NCBI RefSeq assembly: GCF_001570405.1
Contig: NZ_BBYM01000022.1
Span: forward strand, 62,001-126,000
Direction: 5' to 3'
DNA: 64,000 nt
Origin: Microtetraspora niveoalba
Lineage (GTDB): Bacteria; Actinomycetota; Actinomycetes; Streptosporangiales; Streptosporangiaceae
The notes under the pieces are model-generated. The model was not told the DNA's origin. It was given only the letters and a program-made list of their open reading frames with translations, and made no database searches. Position numbers and translations under genes: made by a program. Below are positions 8,699 through 17,152 of the stretch, in pieces; the first letter of the stretch is position 1, and each line of letters opens with the position of its first letter.

Positions 8699-9834
8699 CC
8701 GGCGCCGGCGGCGCGCCCGTGGAGCGCCCCACCGGGGCGCGAGCCGCGGAGGCCCACGAGGTGCGCACGGTCGACTACCACACCGCGGGCGAGCCGTTCC
8801 GGATCGTGGTCTCGGGCGTGCCGGAGATCCCCGGCGCGACCGTGCTCGACCGCAGGACGGCCGCCTCCGCTCCCGAGGTGGACGTCGTGCGGCGGCTGCT
8901 CTGCCACGAGCCGCGCGGCCACGCCGACATGTACGGCTGCTTCCCGGTCCCGCCCGACGGCCCTCCCGCGCGGTCTCCCGACGAGCCGCCCGGCGAGCGG
9001 CGTGGCGGCCTCACGGACGCCGGGCCCGTCGAGCCACCTCCCGGCTGGACCGCGGCCGACCTCGGCGTGCTCTTCTGGCACAAGGACGGCTACTCCACCG
9101 CCTGCGGCCACGGCACCATCGCGCTCGGCGCGTACGCCGTGGAGTACGGCCTGGTCGCGGCGGACCCCGACGGCGAGACCACCGTCGAGATCGACGTGCC
9201 GTCCGGCCGGGTGCGGGCGCGGGTGCGCTGCGCGGGCGGCCGGGTCGAGGCGGTGACGTTCCGGAACGTGCCCTCGTACGTGATCGCCCGGAACGTGCCC
9301 GCCCGGGGCGTCGCGGTGGACGTGGCGTACGGCGGCGCGATCTACGCCTGCGTGCCCGCCGCCGCCTTCGGCCGGTCCACGGCGGCCGGGGACCTGACCG
9401 AGCTGATCGCCCTCGGCCGGCAGGTCAAGGCCGCGCTCGCGGACCATCCGTCCGCCCGGCACCCGCGCGACGACCGGCTCTCCGGGATCTACGGCGTGAT
9501 CTTCTACGACGACCTCGGGTCGGACGGCGACCGGCACCACCAGCGCAACGTCACCGTCTTCGCGGACGGCGAGGTCGACCGCTCGCCCTGCGGATCCGGC
9601 ACGGCCGCCCGGCTGGCGCTGCTCGCCGACGGCCGCCCCGACCCCCGCGCGGTCACGCTGCGGCACGAGGGCGTCGCGGGCGGCGTGTTCCTGGCGAGCG
9701 TGGCCGGCGTGACCGAGGAGGCGGGACGCCCGGCGATCGTCCCGGAGATCGAGGGCACGGCGTTCCGCACCGGAGAGCACCGGTTCCTCCTGGATCCCCG
9801 CGACCCCCTCGGTCCCGGGTTCACCCTCCGGTGA
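8695..9834 (+). CDS. Second proline racemase family protein, L3HYPDH-like (possible trans-3-hydroxy-L-proline dehydratase or epimerase)
   Basis: A 379-residue family member clearly different from the one at 2836. C137 sits in TACGHGTIAL and C299 in RSPCGSGTAAR. The stretch GVLFWHKDGYSTACGHG resembles the L3HYPDH/trans-3-hydroxyproline dehydratase clade, in which the second position is usually Thr; here it is Cys. A Pro/Asp-rich insertion of about 30 residues (roughly 86-118) interrupts the domain before the first catalytic cysteine. The neighbouring OCD-family reductase would use the pyrroline-2-carboxylate made by a dehydratase, which favours that role, but two cysteines could support epimerisation. 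The start GTG 8695 overlaps livF. Confidence 0.8.
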   Translation: MTGAGGAPVERPTGARAAEAHEVRTVDYHTAGEPFRIVVSGVPEIPGATVLDRRTAASAPEVDVVRRLLCHEPRGHADMYGCFPVPPDGPPARSPDEPPGERRGGLTDAGPVEPPPGWTAADLGVLFWHKDGYSTACGHGTIALGAYAVEYGLVAADPDGETTVEIDVPSGRVRARVRCAGGRVEAVTFRNVPSYVIARNVPARGVAVDVAYGGAIYACVPAAAFGRSTAAGDLTELIALGRQVKAALADHPSARHPRDDRLSGIYGVIFYDDLGSDGDRHHQRNVTVFADGEVDRSPCGSGTAARLALLADGRPDPRAVTLRHEGVAGGVFLASVAGVTEEAGRPAIVPEIEGTAFRTGEHRFLLDPRDPLGPGFTLR

Positions 9835-10035
9835 GGCCGTCACCGGCGCGCGGCGCGATGGCCGCCACCCCGGCGGAACGGGGCCGGGGACGACCGTGTG
9901 GGAGGAAGGGAACGCCCCGGCGAGGCCGGGAAAGACGGGACCGGGAGACGAGACCGAGGAGCACGGGGCAGAAGGAGACGGGCCGCACGAGACGGGACCG
10001 ACCGGGACGGGGAGCGAGATGAGGAGGACGCGCGG

Positions 10036-10998
10036 ATGAACGGACCGCCCCACCTGGACGGCGACACGGTGTGCGCGCTCGTGCCGCCGGGCCGGGCCGT
10101 ACAGGTCCTGGAGGACGCCCTGCGCGGCGGCCTCGACCCCGAGCAGGCCTCGCCGCGCCCGGTGGTCGACGTCCCCGCGGGGCAGTTCCTCCTCATGCCC
10201 GCGTCCTGGGGCGCGTACGCGGGGGTGAAGGTCGCGACCGTCGCGCCCGGGAACCCCGCGCGCGGGCTGCCCCGGATCCAGGCCCTCTACCTGCTGCTCG
10301 ACGCCGCCACGCTCAGCCCGGTCGCCACGATGGACGGCACCGCGCTGACCTCGCTGCGCACCCCCGCCGTGTCGGCGCTCGCCGTACGGCATCTCGCGCC
10401 GCCGGACGCCCGCGCTCTCGTGGTCTTCGGCAGCGGCCCGCAGGCGTGGGGGCACGTGGCGGCGCTGCGCGGGGTGCGCCCGGTCGAGGAGGTCACCGTG
10501 GTGGCCCGCGACCAGGACCGCGCGGCCCGGCTGGCTGAGCGGTGCGCCGCCGTGGGCCTGGCCGCGCGCTCCCATCCGGCGTCCGGCCGGGACTGGCGGC
10601 GCGCCGTCGAGGAGGCCGACCTGGTCGCCTGCTGCACCACCGCCCGTACGCCGCTGTTCCCCGGCGGCCTGGTCCGCGACCGCGCCGTGGTCGTCGCCGT
10701 CGGGTCGCACGAACCGGACGCCCGCGAGCTGGACGACGGCCTCGTCGCCCGCTCCACGGTCGTCGTGGAGTCCCGGGCGGCGGCCCTGGCGGAGGCCGGC
10801 GACCTGGTCGTCCCCCTGCGGGCCGGTAGGATCACGGCTGACCACCTCGCCGGGAACCTCGCCGAACTCGTCGCCGGCCGGGTGGCCCCCGGCCCCGGCC
10901 CCCGCGTTTTCAAGAGCGTGGGCATGGCCTGGCAGGACCTGGTGGTGGCCTCCGCGGCGTACGAGGCGTGGACCGCCCGGCGGGGGGATCTCCGGTGA
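10036..10998 (+). CDS. Ornithine cyclodeaminase/mu-crystallin family protein, probable delta1-pyrroline-2-carboxylate reductase
   Basis: A 320-residue Rossmann-fold protein with the NAD(P) motif VVFGSGPQAWGH near residue 135 and family segments such as MDGTALTSLRTPAVSALA. In hydroxyproline clusters OCD-family enzymes (LhpI-type) reduce pyrroline-2-carboxylate to L-proline, completing the trans-3-hydroxyproline route started by the dehydratase. ATG 10036 is set by GAGGAGGA at 10021-10028; the frame extends upstream to 9898 but the extension is Arg/Gly/Asp low-complexity. The 201-bp gap before it is purine-rich in its second half and shows no gene. It overlaps the regulator gene or ends just before it. 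Confidence 0.8.
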   Translation: MNGPPHLDGDTVCALVPPGRAVQVLEDALRGGLDPEQASPRPVVDVPAGQFLLMPASWGAYAGVKVATVAPGNPARGLPRIQALYLLLDAATLSPVATMDGTALTSLRTPAVSALAVRHLAPPDARALVVFGSGPQAWGHVAALRGVRPVEEVTVVARDQDRAARLAERCAAVGLAARSHPASGRDWRRAVEEADLVACCTTARTPLFPGGLVRDRAVVVAVGSHEPDARELDDGLVARSTVVVESRAAALAEAGDLVVPLRAGRITADHLAGNLAELVAGRVAPGPGPRVFKSVGMAWQDLVVASAAYEAWTARRGDLR

Positions 10999-11018
10999 GC
11001 ACGAAAGAGGGTAGTGAC

Positions 11019-11720
11019 ATGGCGCCTACGGCCGCGGACGGGCTCGGCCTGCCGTTGGTGGGCGAGCGGCAGAGCCTGCGCGAGCAGGTGGCGCAGGCGC
11101 TGCGGGACGCCCTCGTCGCGGGCGAGATGCGGCCGGGTGTGGTCTACTCCGCGCCGGTGCTCGCCGCGCAGTTCGGCGTCTCCGCGACCCCCGTACGCGA
11201 GGCGATGCTCGACCTGGCCAAGGAGGGCCTGGTCGAGGCGGTGCGCAACAAGGGCTTCCGGGTCACCGAGATGACCGACCGCGACCTGGACGAGATCACC
11301 GAGATCCGCCAGCTCATCGAGGTCCCGACGGTGGCCAGGCTGGCCGGCAGCCGCCCCGTCGCCGACTTCGAGGAGCTGCGGCCGGTCGCCGAGGAGATCG
11401 TCTCGGCCGCGCGGCGCGGCGACCTGATCGCCTACGTCAACGCCGACCTGCGCTTCCACCTGGGGCTGCTGAGCCTCTCCGGCAACACCCACCTCGTCGA
11501 GGTGATCCGCGACCTGCGCGGCCGGGCCCGCCTGTACGGCCTGCGCGGCCTGGCCGAGCGCGGCATACTGATCGACTCGGCCGGCGAGCACGTCGGCATC
11601 GTGGACGCCCTGGTACGCGGCGACGCCGGGGCGGCCGAGCAGATCATGAGCCACCACATCCAGCACGTACGCGGCATCTGGGCCGACAAGCCCGAGGCCC
11701 GGCGCGCCACGCGGGAGTAG
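11019..11720 (+). CDS. GntR-family (FadR/FCD subfamily) transcriptional regulator of the hydroxyproline island
   Basis: A 233-residue regulator. The N-terminal winged helix has LREQVAQALRDALVAGEM followed by the recognition segment FGVSATPVREAMLDLAKEGL. The C-terminal FCD ligand domain carries metal-binding-type Asp/His positions (NADLRFHLGLL, and SAGEHVGIVDAL). ATG 11019 follows AGAGG at 11006-11010; GTG 10995, overlapping the upstream stop, is an alternative. FCD proteins usually sense small carboxylates and repress adjacent catabolic operons, so hydroxyproline or a pathway intermediate is the likely inducer (inference). Confidence 0.88.
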   Translation: MAPTAADGLGLPLVGERQSLREQVAQALRDALVAGEMRPGVVYSAPVLAAQFGVSATPVREAMLDLAKEGLVEAVRNKGFRVTEMTDRDLDEITEIRQLIEVPTVARLAGSRPVADFEELRPVAEEIVSAARRGDLIAYVNADLRFHLGLLSLSGNTHLVEVIRDLRGRARLYGLRGLAERGILIDSAGEHVGIVDALVRGDAGAAEQIMSHHIQHVRGIWADKPEARRATRE

Positions 11721-11755
11721 CCCCGGCCCCGCACGGGAAGTGAGGCCCGGACGGC

Positions 11756-12688
11756 TCAGCCGGACCTGGTCGCGCCGATCGACGCGACGACGACGCAGCC
11801 GATCGCCGCCCATTCGCGCATCTCCAGGAACTCCCCGAGCACGAAGAGGCCGACCAGCGCGGCGACGGCGGGTTCGAGGCTCATGAGGATGCCGAAGACC
11901 CGCTTCGGCATCCGCCGCAGCGCCTCCAGCTCGATCGAGTACGGGATGACCGAGGAGAGCAGCCCGACCCCGGCCCCCAGGAGCAGGATCTCGGGGCGCA
12001 GCAGGTCGGCGCCGCCGGAGGCCACCCCGACGGGGGCCACGGCGATCGTGGCGACCACCATGGCGAGGGCGAGGCCGCTCGACCCGGGGAACCGGGCACC
12101 GGTGGCGGCCGACAGCAGGATGTACGCCGCCCACATCGCGCCCGCGAGCGCGGCGAACCCGATGCCGACCCAGTTGGCGCCGCCCGCCTGGCCCCACGGG
12201 GCGAGCAGGACCACCCCGGCGGCGGCCAGCCCGACCCACACCAGGTCGAGCCGCCGCCGGGACGCGACGACGGCCACGGTGAGCGGCCCGATGAACTCGA
12301 TCGTGACCGCGATGCCCATCGGAAGCCGGGCCAGCGCCTCGTAGAAGGAGAGGTTCATCAGGCCGAGGCTGAGCCCGAACGCCATGCCCACGGCGAGGTC
12401 GCGCCGGGTGAGCCCCCTCAGGCGGGGACGGGCGACGGGCACGAGGATGACCGCGCCGATCGCGATCCGCAGGAACACCACGGCGGACGGCGGCAGCTCG
12501 GCGAAGAGGTTCTTGGCCAGACCGGCCCCCACCTGCACGGACAGGACCGCGAGCAGCACCAGCCCCGGCGGGGGGATCGAGTCCGACGCCGCCCGCAACA
12601 GCGCGCCCGGGCGCATCCCGCCCCGCCGCCCCCGGAACGGCCCGATCCGGTACGGCTCCGCCGCCCCCCCAACGGGTTCAGCCGTCAT
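11756..12688 (-). CDS. EamA/DMT-family transporter (RhtA-like exporter)
   Basis: A 310-residue, about 10-helix drug/metabolite transporter with two EamA repeats; the second ends in LMSLEPAVAALVGLFVLGEFL, the typical EamA signature. RhtA-like members export threonine, homoserine or other amino acids. The ATG at 12688 is favoured by GGGGAGG upstream; an extended frame begins at 12754. It is convergent with the GntR gene (35 bp between stops) and has its own upstream region. The substrate is unknown. Confidence 0.85.
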   Translation of the reverse strand: MTAEPVGGAAEPYRIGPFRGRRGGMRPGALLRAASDSIPPPGLVLLAVLSVQVGAGLAKNLFAELPPSAVVFLRIAIGAVILVPVARPRLRGLTRRDLAVGMAFGLSLGLMNLSFYEALARLPMGIAVTIEFIGPLTVAVVASRRRLDLVWVGLAAAGVVLLAPWGQAGGANWVGIGFAALAGAMWAAYILLSAATGARFPGSSGLALAMVVATIAVAPVGVASGGADLLRPEILLLGAGVGLLSSVIPYSIELEALRRMPKRVFGILMSLEPAVAALVGLFVLGEFLEMREWAAIGCVVVASIGATRSG

Positions 12689-12855
12689 CCGGCCGCCACC
12701 TCCCCATACATCCGCACATATCCGCCGGCCGCCGCGGGAACGGCGGCCGGACACACGACCCGAGCGTCAGAACCTATCGCCCCGGTCGTCGCCGGCCCGC
12801 ACCGAGGTGGGCCCCCGGCCCCATGCCCGGTGGCGGGTGCGGATTCCGGGCGGGC

Positions 12856-13623
12856 CTACTCCCAGCGGAAGGTGCGTCCGGCCACGCCGAGCGTGACCAC
12901 CGCCCACACGAGCAGCACGAGGACCGGGCCGGCGGGGAACCCGCCGCCGGAGGCGAGCACCGAGCGCATGCCGTTCGTCAGCGCGGTGATCGGCAGCAGC
13001 TCCAGGATCGGCTGGATCCCCTCCGGGAACCTGGCGATCGGGAACACGACGCCGCCGAGCCCCAGCAGGACGAGGTAGACGAGGTTGGCCGCGGCCAGCG
13101 TGGCCTCCGCCCGGAGCGTCCCCGCGATCAGCAGGCCGAGCCCGCTGAACGCGGCGGTGCCGAGCACGATCAGCAGCGCGATCCACAGCGGGTCGCCGTG
13201 CGGGGACCAGCCCATGGCCAGCGCCACCGCGCAGATCACCGCGACCTGGATCACCTCGACGCCGAGGACGGCGGCCGTCTTGGCGAGCATCAGCCCCGGC
13301 CGCGACAGCGGGCTGGCCCCCAGGCGCTTGAGCACGCCGTACCGCCGCTCGAAGCCGGTGGCGATGGCCTGGCCGGTGAACGCCGTCGACATGACGGCGA
13401 GCGCCAGGACGCCGGGGGCGACGAAGTCGACGCGGGGCCCGGTCACGCTGATCAGCGGAGCCCGTGAGAAGCCGACGAGCAGCAGCACGGGGATGATCAG
13501 GGTGAGCAGGAGCTGCTCGCCGTTGCGGAGCATCGCGCGCATCTCCGCGCCCGCCTGCGCCAGCACCATCCGGGGCAGCGGGGCCGCCCCCGGCCGGGGG
13601 GCGAAGTCGAGCGTCGAGGTCAT
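12856..13623 (-). CDS. ABC-2 type transporter permease
   Basis: A 255-residue permease with six predicted membrane spans. The N-terminal cytoplasmic part leads into GEQLLLTLIIPVLLLVGFS; the late segment RFPEGIQPILELLPITALTNGMRSV is typical of ABC-2 exporters (first 20 residues of that segment are diagnostic). It lies 52 bp downstream of its ATPase partner. A homologous permease/ATPase pair lies next to sufR in M. tuberculosis (Rv1457c/Rv1458c, from memory), so the arrangement appears conserved. The exported substrate is unknown. Confidence 0.88.
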   Translation of the reverse strand: MTSTLDFAPRPGAAPLPRMVLAQAGAEMRAMLRNGEQLLLTLIIPVLLLVGFSRAPLISVTGPRVDFVAPGVLALAVMSTAFTGQAIATGFERRYGVLKRLGASPLSRPGLMLAKTAAVLGVEVIQVAVICAVALAMGWSPHGDPLWIALLIVLGTAAFSGLGLLIAGTLRAEATLAAANLVYLVLLGLGGVVFPIARFPEGIQPILELLPITALTNGMRSVLASGGGFPAGPVLVLLVWAVVTLGVAGRTFRWE

Positions 13624-13675
13624 CGCGTGGTCCGTTCGGAGTGGGCCGGCCGGGCCGGGACCCGGGTGTGAGGGG

Positions 13676-14623
13676 TCATCGCAGCTCCCGGCCGGTGAGT
13701 TCGAGGAAGACGTCTTCGAGGGTGCGCCGTTCGATGCTGAGGTCCTCGGCGGTGACGCCCTCGCTGGCGCACCACGCGGTGACCGTCGCGAGCAGGCCGG
13801 GAGCGACCTGCCCCTCGATGATGTAGTGCCCGGCGGGAGACTCCTTGGCGGCGCTTCCCTGTGGCAGGGCGCTGAGCAGCTCGTCGAGGTTCAGCCCCGG
13901 ACGGGCGCGGAAGCGGAGCTGGCGCTCGGCTCCGGTCAGCGTCGCGGGGGTGCCCGCGGCGACGACCCGCCCGTGGTCGATGATGATCACCTGGTCGGCG
14001 ATCTTCTCCGCCTCGTCCATGTAGTGGGTCGTGAGCACGACCGAGACCCCGGCCTCGCGCAGGCCGGTGACCACGTCCCAGCAGGCGTACCTGGCCTGCG
14101 GGTCGAGCCCGGCGGTGGGCTCGTCGAGGAAGACCAGCTCGGGCCGCCCGACGATGGCCCCGGCCAGGGACAACCGCTGCTGCTGCCCGCCCGACAGCCG
14201 CCGGTACGGCGTGCGCGCGTGCTCGGCGAGGCCGAGCCGGTCGAGGAGCGCGGCGGGGTCGAGCGGGTGCGCGTGGAAGCGGGCCATCAGGCGCAGCCAC
14301 TCCCCGGCGCGCATCGCGGGCGGCACGCCGCCGGCCTGGAGCATCACGCCGACGCGGGCCTTGAGCGACCGGTCGGACGGGGCGAGGCCCAGCACGCGCA
14401 CCTCGCCGCCGTCGGCCTGGCGGAAGCCCTCGCAGATCTCGATCGTGGACGTCTTCCCCGCGCCGTTGGGGCCGAGGATCGCCGTGACGCGGCCGCGCGC
14501 GCACGACAGCGTCAGCCCGTCGACCGCGGTGGTGCGGCCGTAACGCTTGACGAGGTCGCGCACCTCGACCGCGGGCGCGCCGTCGGCGCCCTCCGCGAGT
14601 CGCGTGTTCGCGGCGTCCGGCAT
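13676..14623 (-). CDS. ABC transporter ATP-binding protein (daunorubicin/ABC-2 exporter type)
   Basis: A 315-residue ATPase with Walker A GPNGAGKTS, signature LSGGQQQRLSLAGAI, Walker B LVFLDEPTAGLDPQ and H-switch TTHYMDEAE. A C-terminal domain of about 90 residues is typical of DrrA-like exporters. Tandem ATGs at 14626 and 14623 follow GGGAG by 4 and 7 nt; the second is preferred. It is transcribed divergently from the suf operon and partners the permease downstream. Confidence 0.9.
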   Translation of the reverse strand: MPDAANTRLAEGADGAPAVEVRDLVKRYGRTTAVDGLTLSCARGRVTAILGPNGAGKTSTIEICEGFRQADGGEVRVLGLAPSDRSLKARVGVMLQAGGVPPAMRAGEWLRLMARFHAHPLDPAALLDRLGLAEHARTPYRRLSGGQQQRLSLAGAIVGRPELVFLDEPTAGLDPQARYACWDVVTGLREAGVSVVLTTHYMDEAEKIADQVIIIDHGRVVAAGTPATLTGAERQLRFRARPGLNLDELLSALPQGSAAKESPAGHYIIEGQVAPGLLATVTAWCASEGVTAEDLSIERRTLEDVFLELTGRELR

Positions 14624-14824
14624 CATGGTTCTCCCGCCTGCCGTCCGCACCGTGGCAGATCTCGGGGCACACCGTGGACAGCAGTCCCCACGCTCCCGGC
14701 CTCCCCCCAGCCAGATGGGACACACTTCTTGACGAAACGAGTCTAGGGAGGCGGCGGCGTGCCCCGGCCGCCGGAGCCCTCTCCGCGCGAGGCGCGGTCT
14801 CCGCCCGCGACCCGGGCGACTGTG

Positions 14825-14841
14825 TTAGGTAAGGCTACCCT
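14825..14841. promoter_or_regulatory. IdeR/DtxR-like iron box upstream of the suf operon
   Basis: TTAGGTAAGGCTACCCT matches the 5' part of the IdeR/DmdR consensus (TTAGGTTAGGCTAACCTAA) at 15 of 17 positions; counting the next two bases the match is 15 of 19. It lies about 115 bp upstream of the sufR start and within the divergent intergenic region shared with the ABC exporter, so iron-dependent control of either unit is possible. Binding is inferred from sequence alone. Confidence 0.65.
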
Positions 14842-14903
14842 GCGTGACAAATTACATTCCGGACGGCCTCGGCTTCCGTTTGTGGCGCGGGAAGGAATTA
14901 CGG

Positions 14904-14919
14904 CACACTGATGTTGTGA
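14904..14919. promoter_or_regulatory. Predicted SufR operator
   Basis: ACACT-GATGT-TGTGA (14905-14919) matches the ACACT-N5-TGTGA inverted repeat described for mycobacterial SufR (recalled from the literature). It forms the near-perfect dyad CACAC-N5-TTGTG. It lies 39 bp upstream of the sufR ATG at 14958, where a repressor of its own operon would be expected, and argues against the longer frame starting at 14844. Confidence 0.7.
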
Positions 14920-14957
14920 AATACGTGCCCGGGAAGACGAACGTCGAGAAGGCCGCC

Positions 14958-15743
14958 ATGGCGCGGCGTTCCGGCACGTCCGAGAGCACGACCGAGAACA
15001 CGACCGGGAACAGGGTCGAGAGCAGGGCCGAGATCGCCGTCGGCGGCGCGTTGTCCGCCGAGCGCGGCACGCGGGCGCGGGTCGCGCGTCTCATCCTCGA
15101 ACACGGCCCCGTGACGGCCGCCGACCTGGGCGAGCGGCTGGGACTCACCCCCGCCGCCGTCCGCCGCCACCTGGACACGCTGCTCGCCGACGGGATGATC
15201 GAGCCCCGGAAGGCGCGGCCGCGCGGCCAGCGGGGCAGGGGGCGACCGGCGAAGCTGTTCGCGATCACCGACGCGGGCCGCAGCGCCTTCGTCCACGCCT
15301 ACGACGACCTGGCGGGCAGCGCGCTGCGCTTCCTGGCTGATCGGCTCGGGGGCGAGGCGGTGTCCGACTTCGCGCGGGCGCAGGTCTCCCACCTGGTCGA
15401 CAGGCTGGAGTCGGTAATGCGCGAGGTCCCCGCCGACCAGCGGATCCGCGTGCTGGCCGAGGCACTGTCCGCCGAGGGCTACGCCGCGTCCGCGACGGAG
15501 ACCGCCGTCGGGGGAGAGCAGCTCTGCCAGCACCACTGCCCGGTCGCGCACGTCGCCGCGGCGTTCCCGCAGCTCTGCGAGGCCGAGACCGAGGCGTTCG
15601 GGCAGCTTCTCGGCACACCGGTGCAACGCCTGGCCACGATCGCCAACGGCGACGGGGTCTGCACCACACACGTGAGTCCTCACGCGCTGGCCGTACGGCA
15701 CGCGCGCAGTCCTGAAACCACGAGCAAGGAGTCCGGAAGGTGA
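14958..15743 (+). CDS. sufR: SufR, iron-sulfur-cluster-sensing repressor of the suf operon
   Basis: A 261-residue regulator. An ArsR/MarR-like winged helix ([19 protein letters not shown] and the following recognition helix) precedes a dimerisation region and a C-terminal cluster-binding motif C190-X3-C194-X12-C207, matching the 4Fe-4S site of actinobacterial SufR. ATG 14958 follows GAGAAGG by 5 nt and leaves the operator upstream; the frame is open from GTG 14844 but that start would place the operator inside the gene. Its stop overlaps the GTG of sufB (GTGA). Holo-SufR is expected to repress the operon. Confidence 0.92.
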   Translation: MARRSGTSESTTENTTGNRVESRAEIAVGGALSAERGTRARVARLILEHGPVTAADLGERLGLTPAAVRRHLDTLLADGMIEPRKARPRGQRGRGRPAKLFAITDAGRSAFVHAYDDLAGSALRFLADRLGGEAVSDFARAQVSHLVDRLESVMREVPADQRIRVLAEALSAEGYAASATETAVGGEQLCQHHCPVAHVAAAFPQLCEAETEAFGQLLGTPVQRLATIANGDGVCTTHVSPHALAVRHARSPETTSKESGR

Positions 15744-17152
15744 CTGTCACCGACCGCCCGGAGCTGGAAGGCCTCGGGAATTACAAGTTCGGCTGGGCCG
15801 ACTCGGACGTGGCCGGCGCCGCGGCCCGCCGTGGCCTGTCCGAGGAGGTCGTCCGCAACATCTCCGAGCTCAAGAACGAGCCGGAGTGGATGCTGGACCT
15901 GCGCCTCAAGGGCCTGCGGCTGTTCGGGAAGAAGCCCCTGCCGACGTGGGGGTCGGACCTGACCGGCATCGATTTCGAGAACATCAAGTACTTCGTCCGC
16001 TCCACCGAGAAGCAGGCCGCCTCTTGGGACGAGCTGCCCGCCGACATCAAGAACACCTACGACAAGCTCGGCATCCCCGAGGCGGAGAAGCAGCGCCTCA
16101 TCGCCGGTGTCGCCGCTCAGTACGAGTCGGAGGTCGTCTACCACAAGATCCGTGAGGACCTTGAGGAGAAGGGCGTCATCTTCGTCGACACCGACACCGG
16201 CCTGCGCGAGCACGAGGAGCTCTTCAAGGAGTACTTCGGCTCGGTGATCCCGGTCGGCGACAACAAGTTCGCCTCGCTGAACACCGCGGTCTGGTCGGGC
16301 GGCTCCTTCATCTACGTGCCGCCGAACGTGAACGTCGAGATCCCGCTGCAGGCCTACTTCCGGATCAACACCGAGAACATGGGCCAGTTCGAGCGGACCC
16401 TGATCATCGTGGACGAGAACTCCTACGTCCACTACGTCGAGGGCTGCACCGCGCCGATCTACTCGTCCGACTCGCTGCACTCGGCGGTCGTCGAGATCAT
16501 CGTGAAGAAGAACGCCCGCTGCCGGTACACGACCATCCAGAACTGGTCGAACAACGTCTACAACCTGGTCACCAAGCGCGCCGTGGCGTACGAGGGCGCG
16601 ACCATGGAGTGGATCGACGGCAACATCGGCTCCAAGGTCACGATGAAGTACCCGGCCGTCTACCTGATGGGCGAGCACGCCAAGGGCGAGACGCTGTCGG
16701 TCGCCTTCGCCGGCGAGGGCCAGCACCAGGACGCCGGCGCCAAGATGGTGCACCTCGCGCCCAAGACGTCGAGCACGATCGTGTCCAAGTCCGTCGCCCG
16801 CGGCGGCGGCCGCACCTCCTACCGCGGCCTCGTCCAGATCGAGGAGGGCGCGGCCGGGTCGGCGTCCACGGTCAAGTGCGACGCGCTGCTCGTCGACCAG
16901 ATCAGCCGCTCCGACACCTACCCGTACGTGGACGTCCGCGAGGACGACGTGTCGATGGGGCACGAGGCCACGGTCTCCAAGGTCTCCGAGGACCAGCTCT
17001 TCTACCTGATGAGCCGCGGCCTGAACGAGGACGAGGCGATGGCGATGATCGTGCGCGGCTTCGTCGAGCCGATCGCCAGGGAGCTCCCGATGGAGTACGC
17101 CCTGGAGCTGAACCGCCTGATCGAGCTGCAGATGGAAGGGGCCGTCGGCTGA
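15740..17152 (+). CDS. sufB: Fe-S cluster assembly protein SufB
   Basis: A 470-residue scaffold subunit of the SufBC2D complex. Characteristic SufB segments include the N-terminal Tyr/Lys-rich region, [18 protein letters not shown] and [16 protein letters not shown], then the C-terminal helical [14 protein letters not shown] that contacts SufC. No intein is present, unlike the M. tuberculosis homologue. GTG 15740 overlaps the sufR stop, preceded by AAGGAG. Its stop overlaps the sufD start by one base (TGATG). Confidence 0.97.
   Translation: MTVTDRPELEGLGNYKFGWADSDVAGAAARRGLSEEVVRNISELKNEPEWMLDLRLKGLRLFGKKPLPTWGSDLTGIDFENIKYFVRSTEKQAASWDELPADIKNTYDKLGIPEAEKQRLIAGVAAQYESEVVYHKIREDLEEKGVIFVDTDTGLREHEELFKEYFGSVIPVGDNKFASLNTAVWSGGSFIYVPPNVNVEIPLQAYFRINTENMGQFERTLIIVDENSYVHYVEGCTAPIYSSDSLHSAVVEIIVKKNARCRYTTIQNWSNNVYNLVTKRAVAYEGATMEWIDGNIGSKVTMKYPAVYLMGEHAKGETLSVAFAGEGQHQDAGAKMVHLAPKTSSTIVSKSVARGGGRTSYRGLVQIEEGAAGSASTVKCDALLVDQISRSDTYPYVDVREDDVSMGHEATVSKVSEDQLFYLMSRGLNEDEAMAMIVRGFVEPIARELPMEYALELNRLIELQMEGAVG

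Noticed and set aside
1-11720. Hydroxyproline block as a recently acquired mobile island
   Set aside because: No integrase, IS, tRNA or direct repeats at the right border and the base composition matches the rest of the window.
14844-14957. N-terminal extension of SufR from GTG 14844
   Set aside because: It would put the SufR operator inside the gene; the extension is not conserved-looking and ATG 14958 has a ribosome site.
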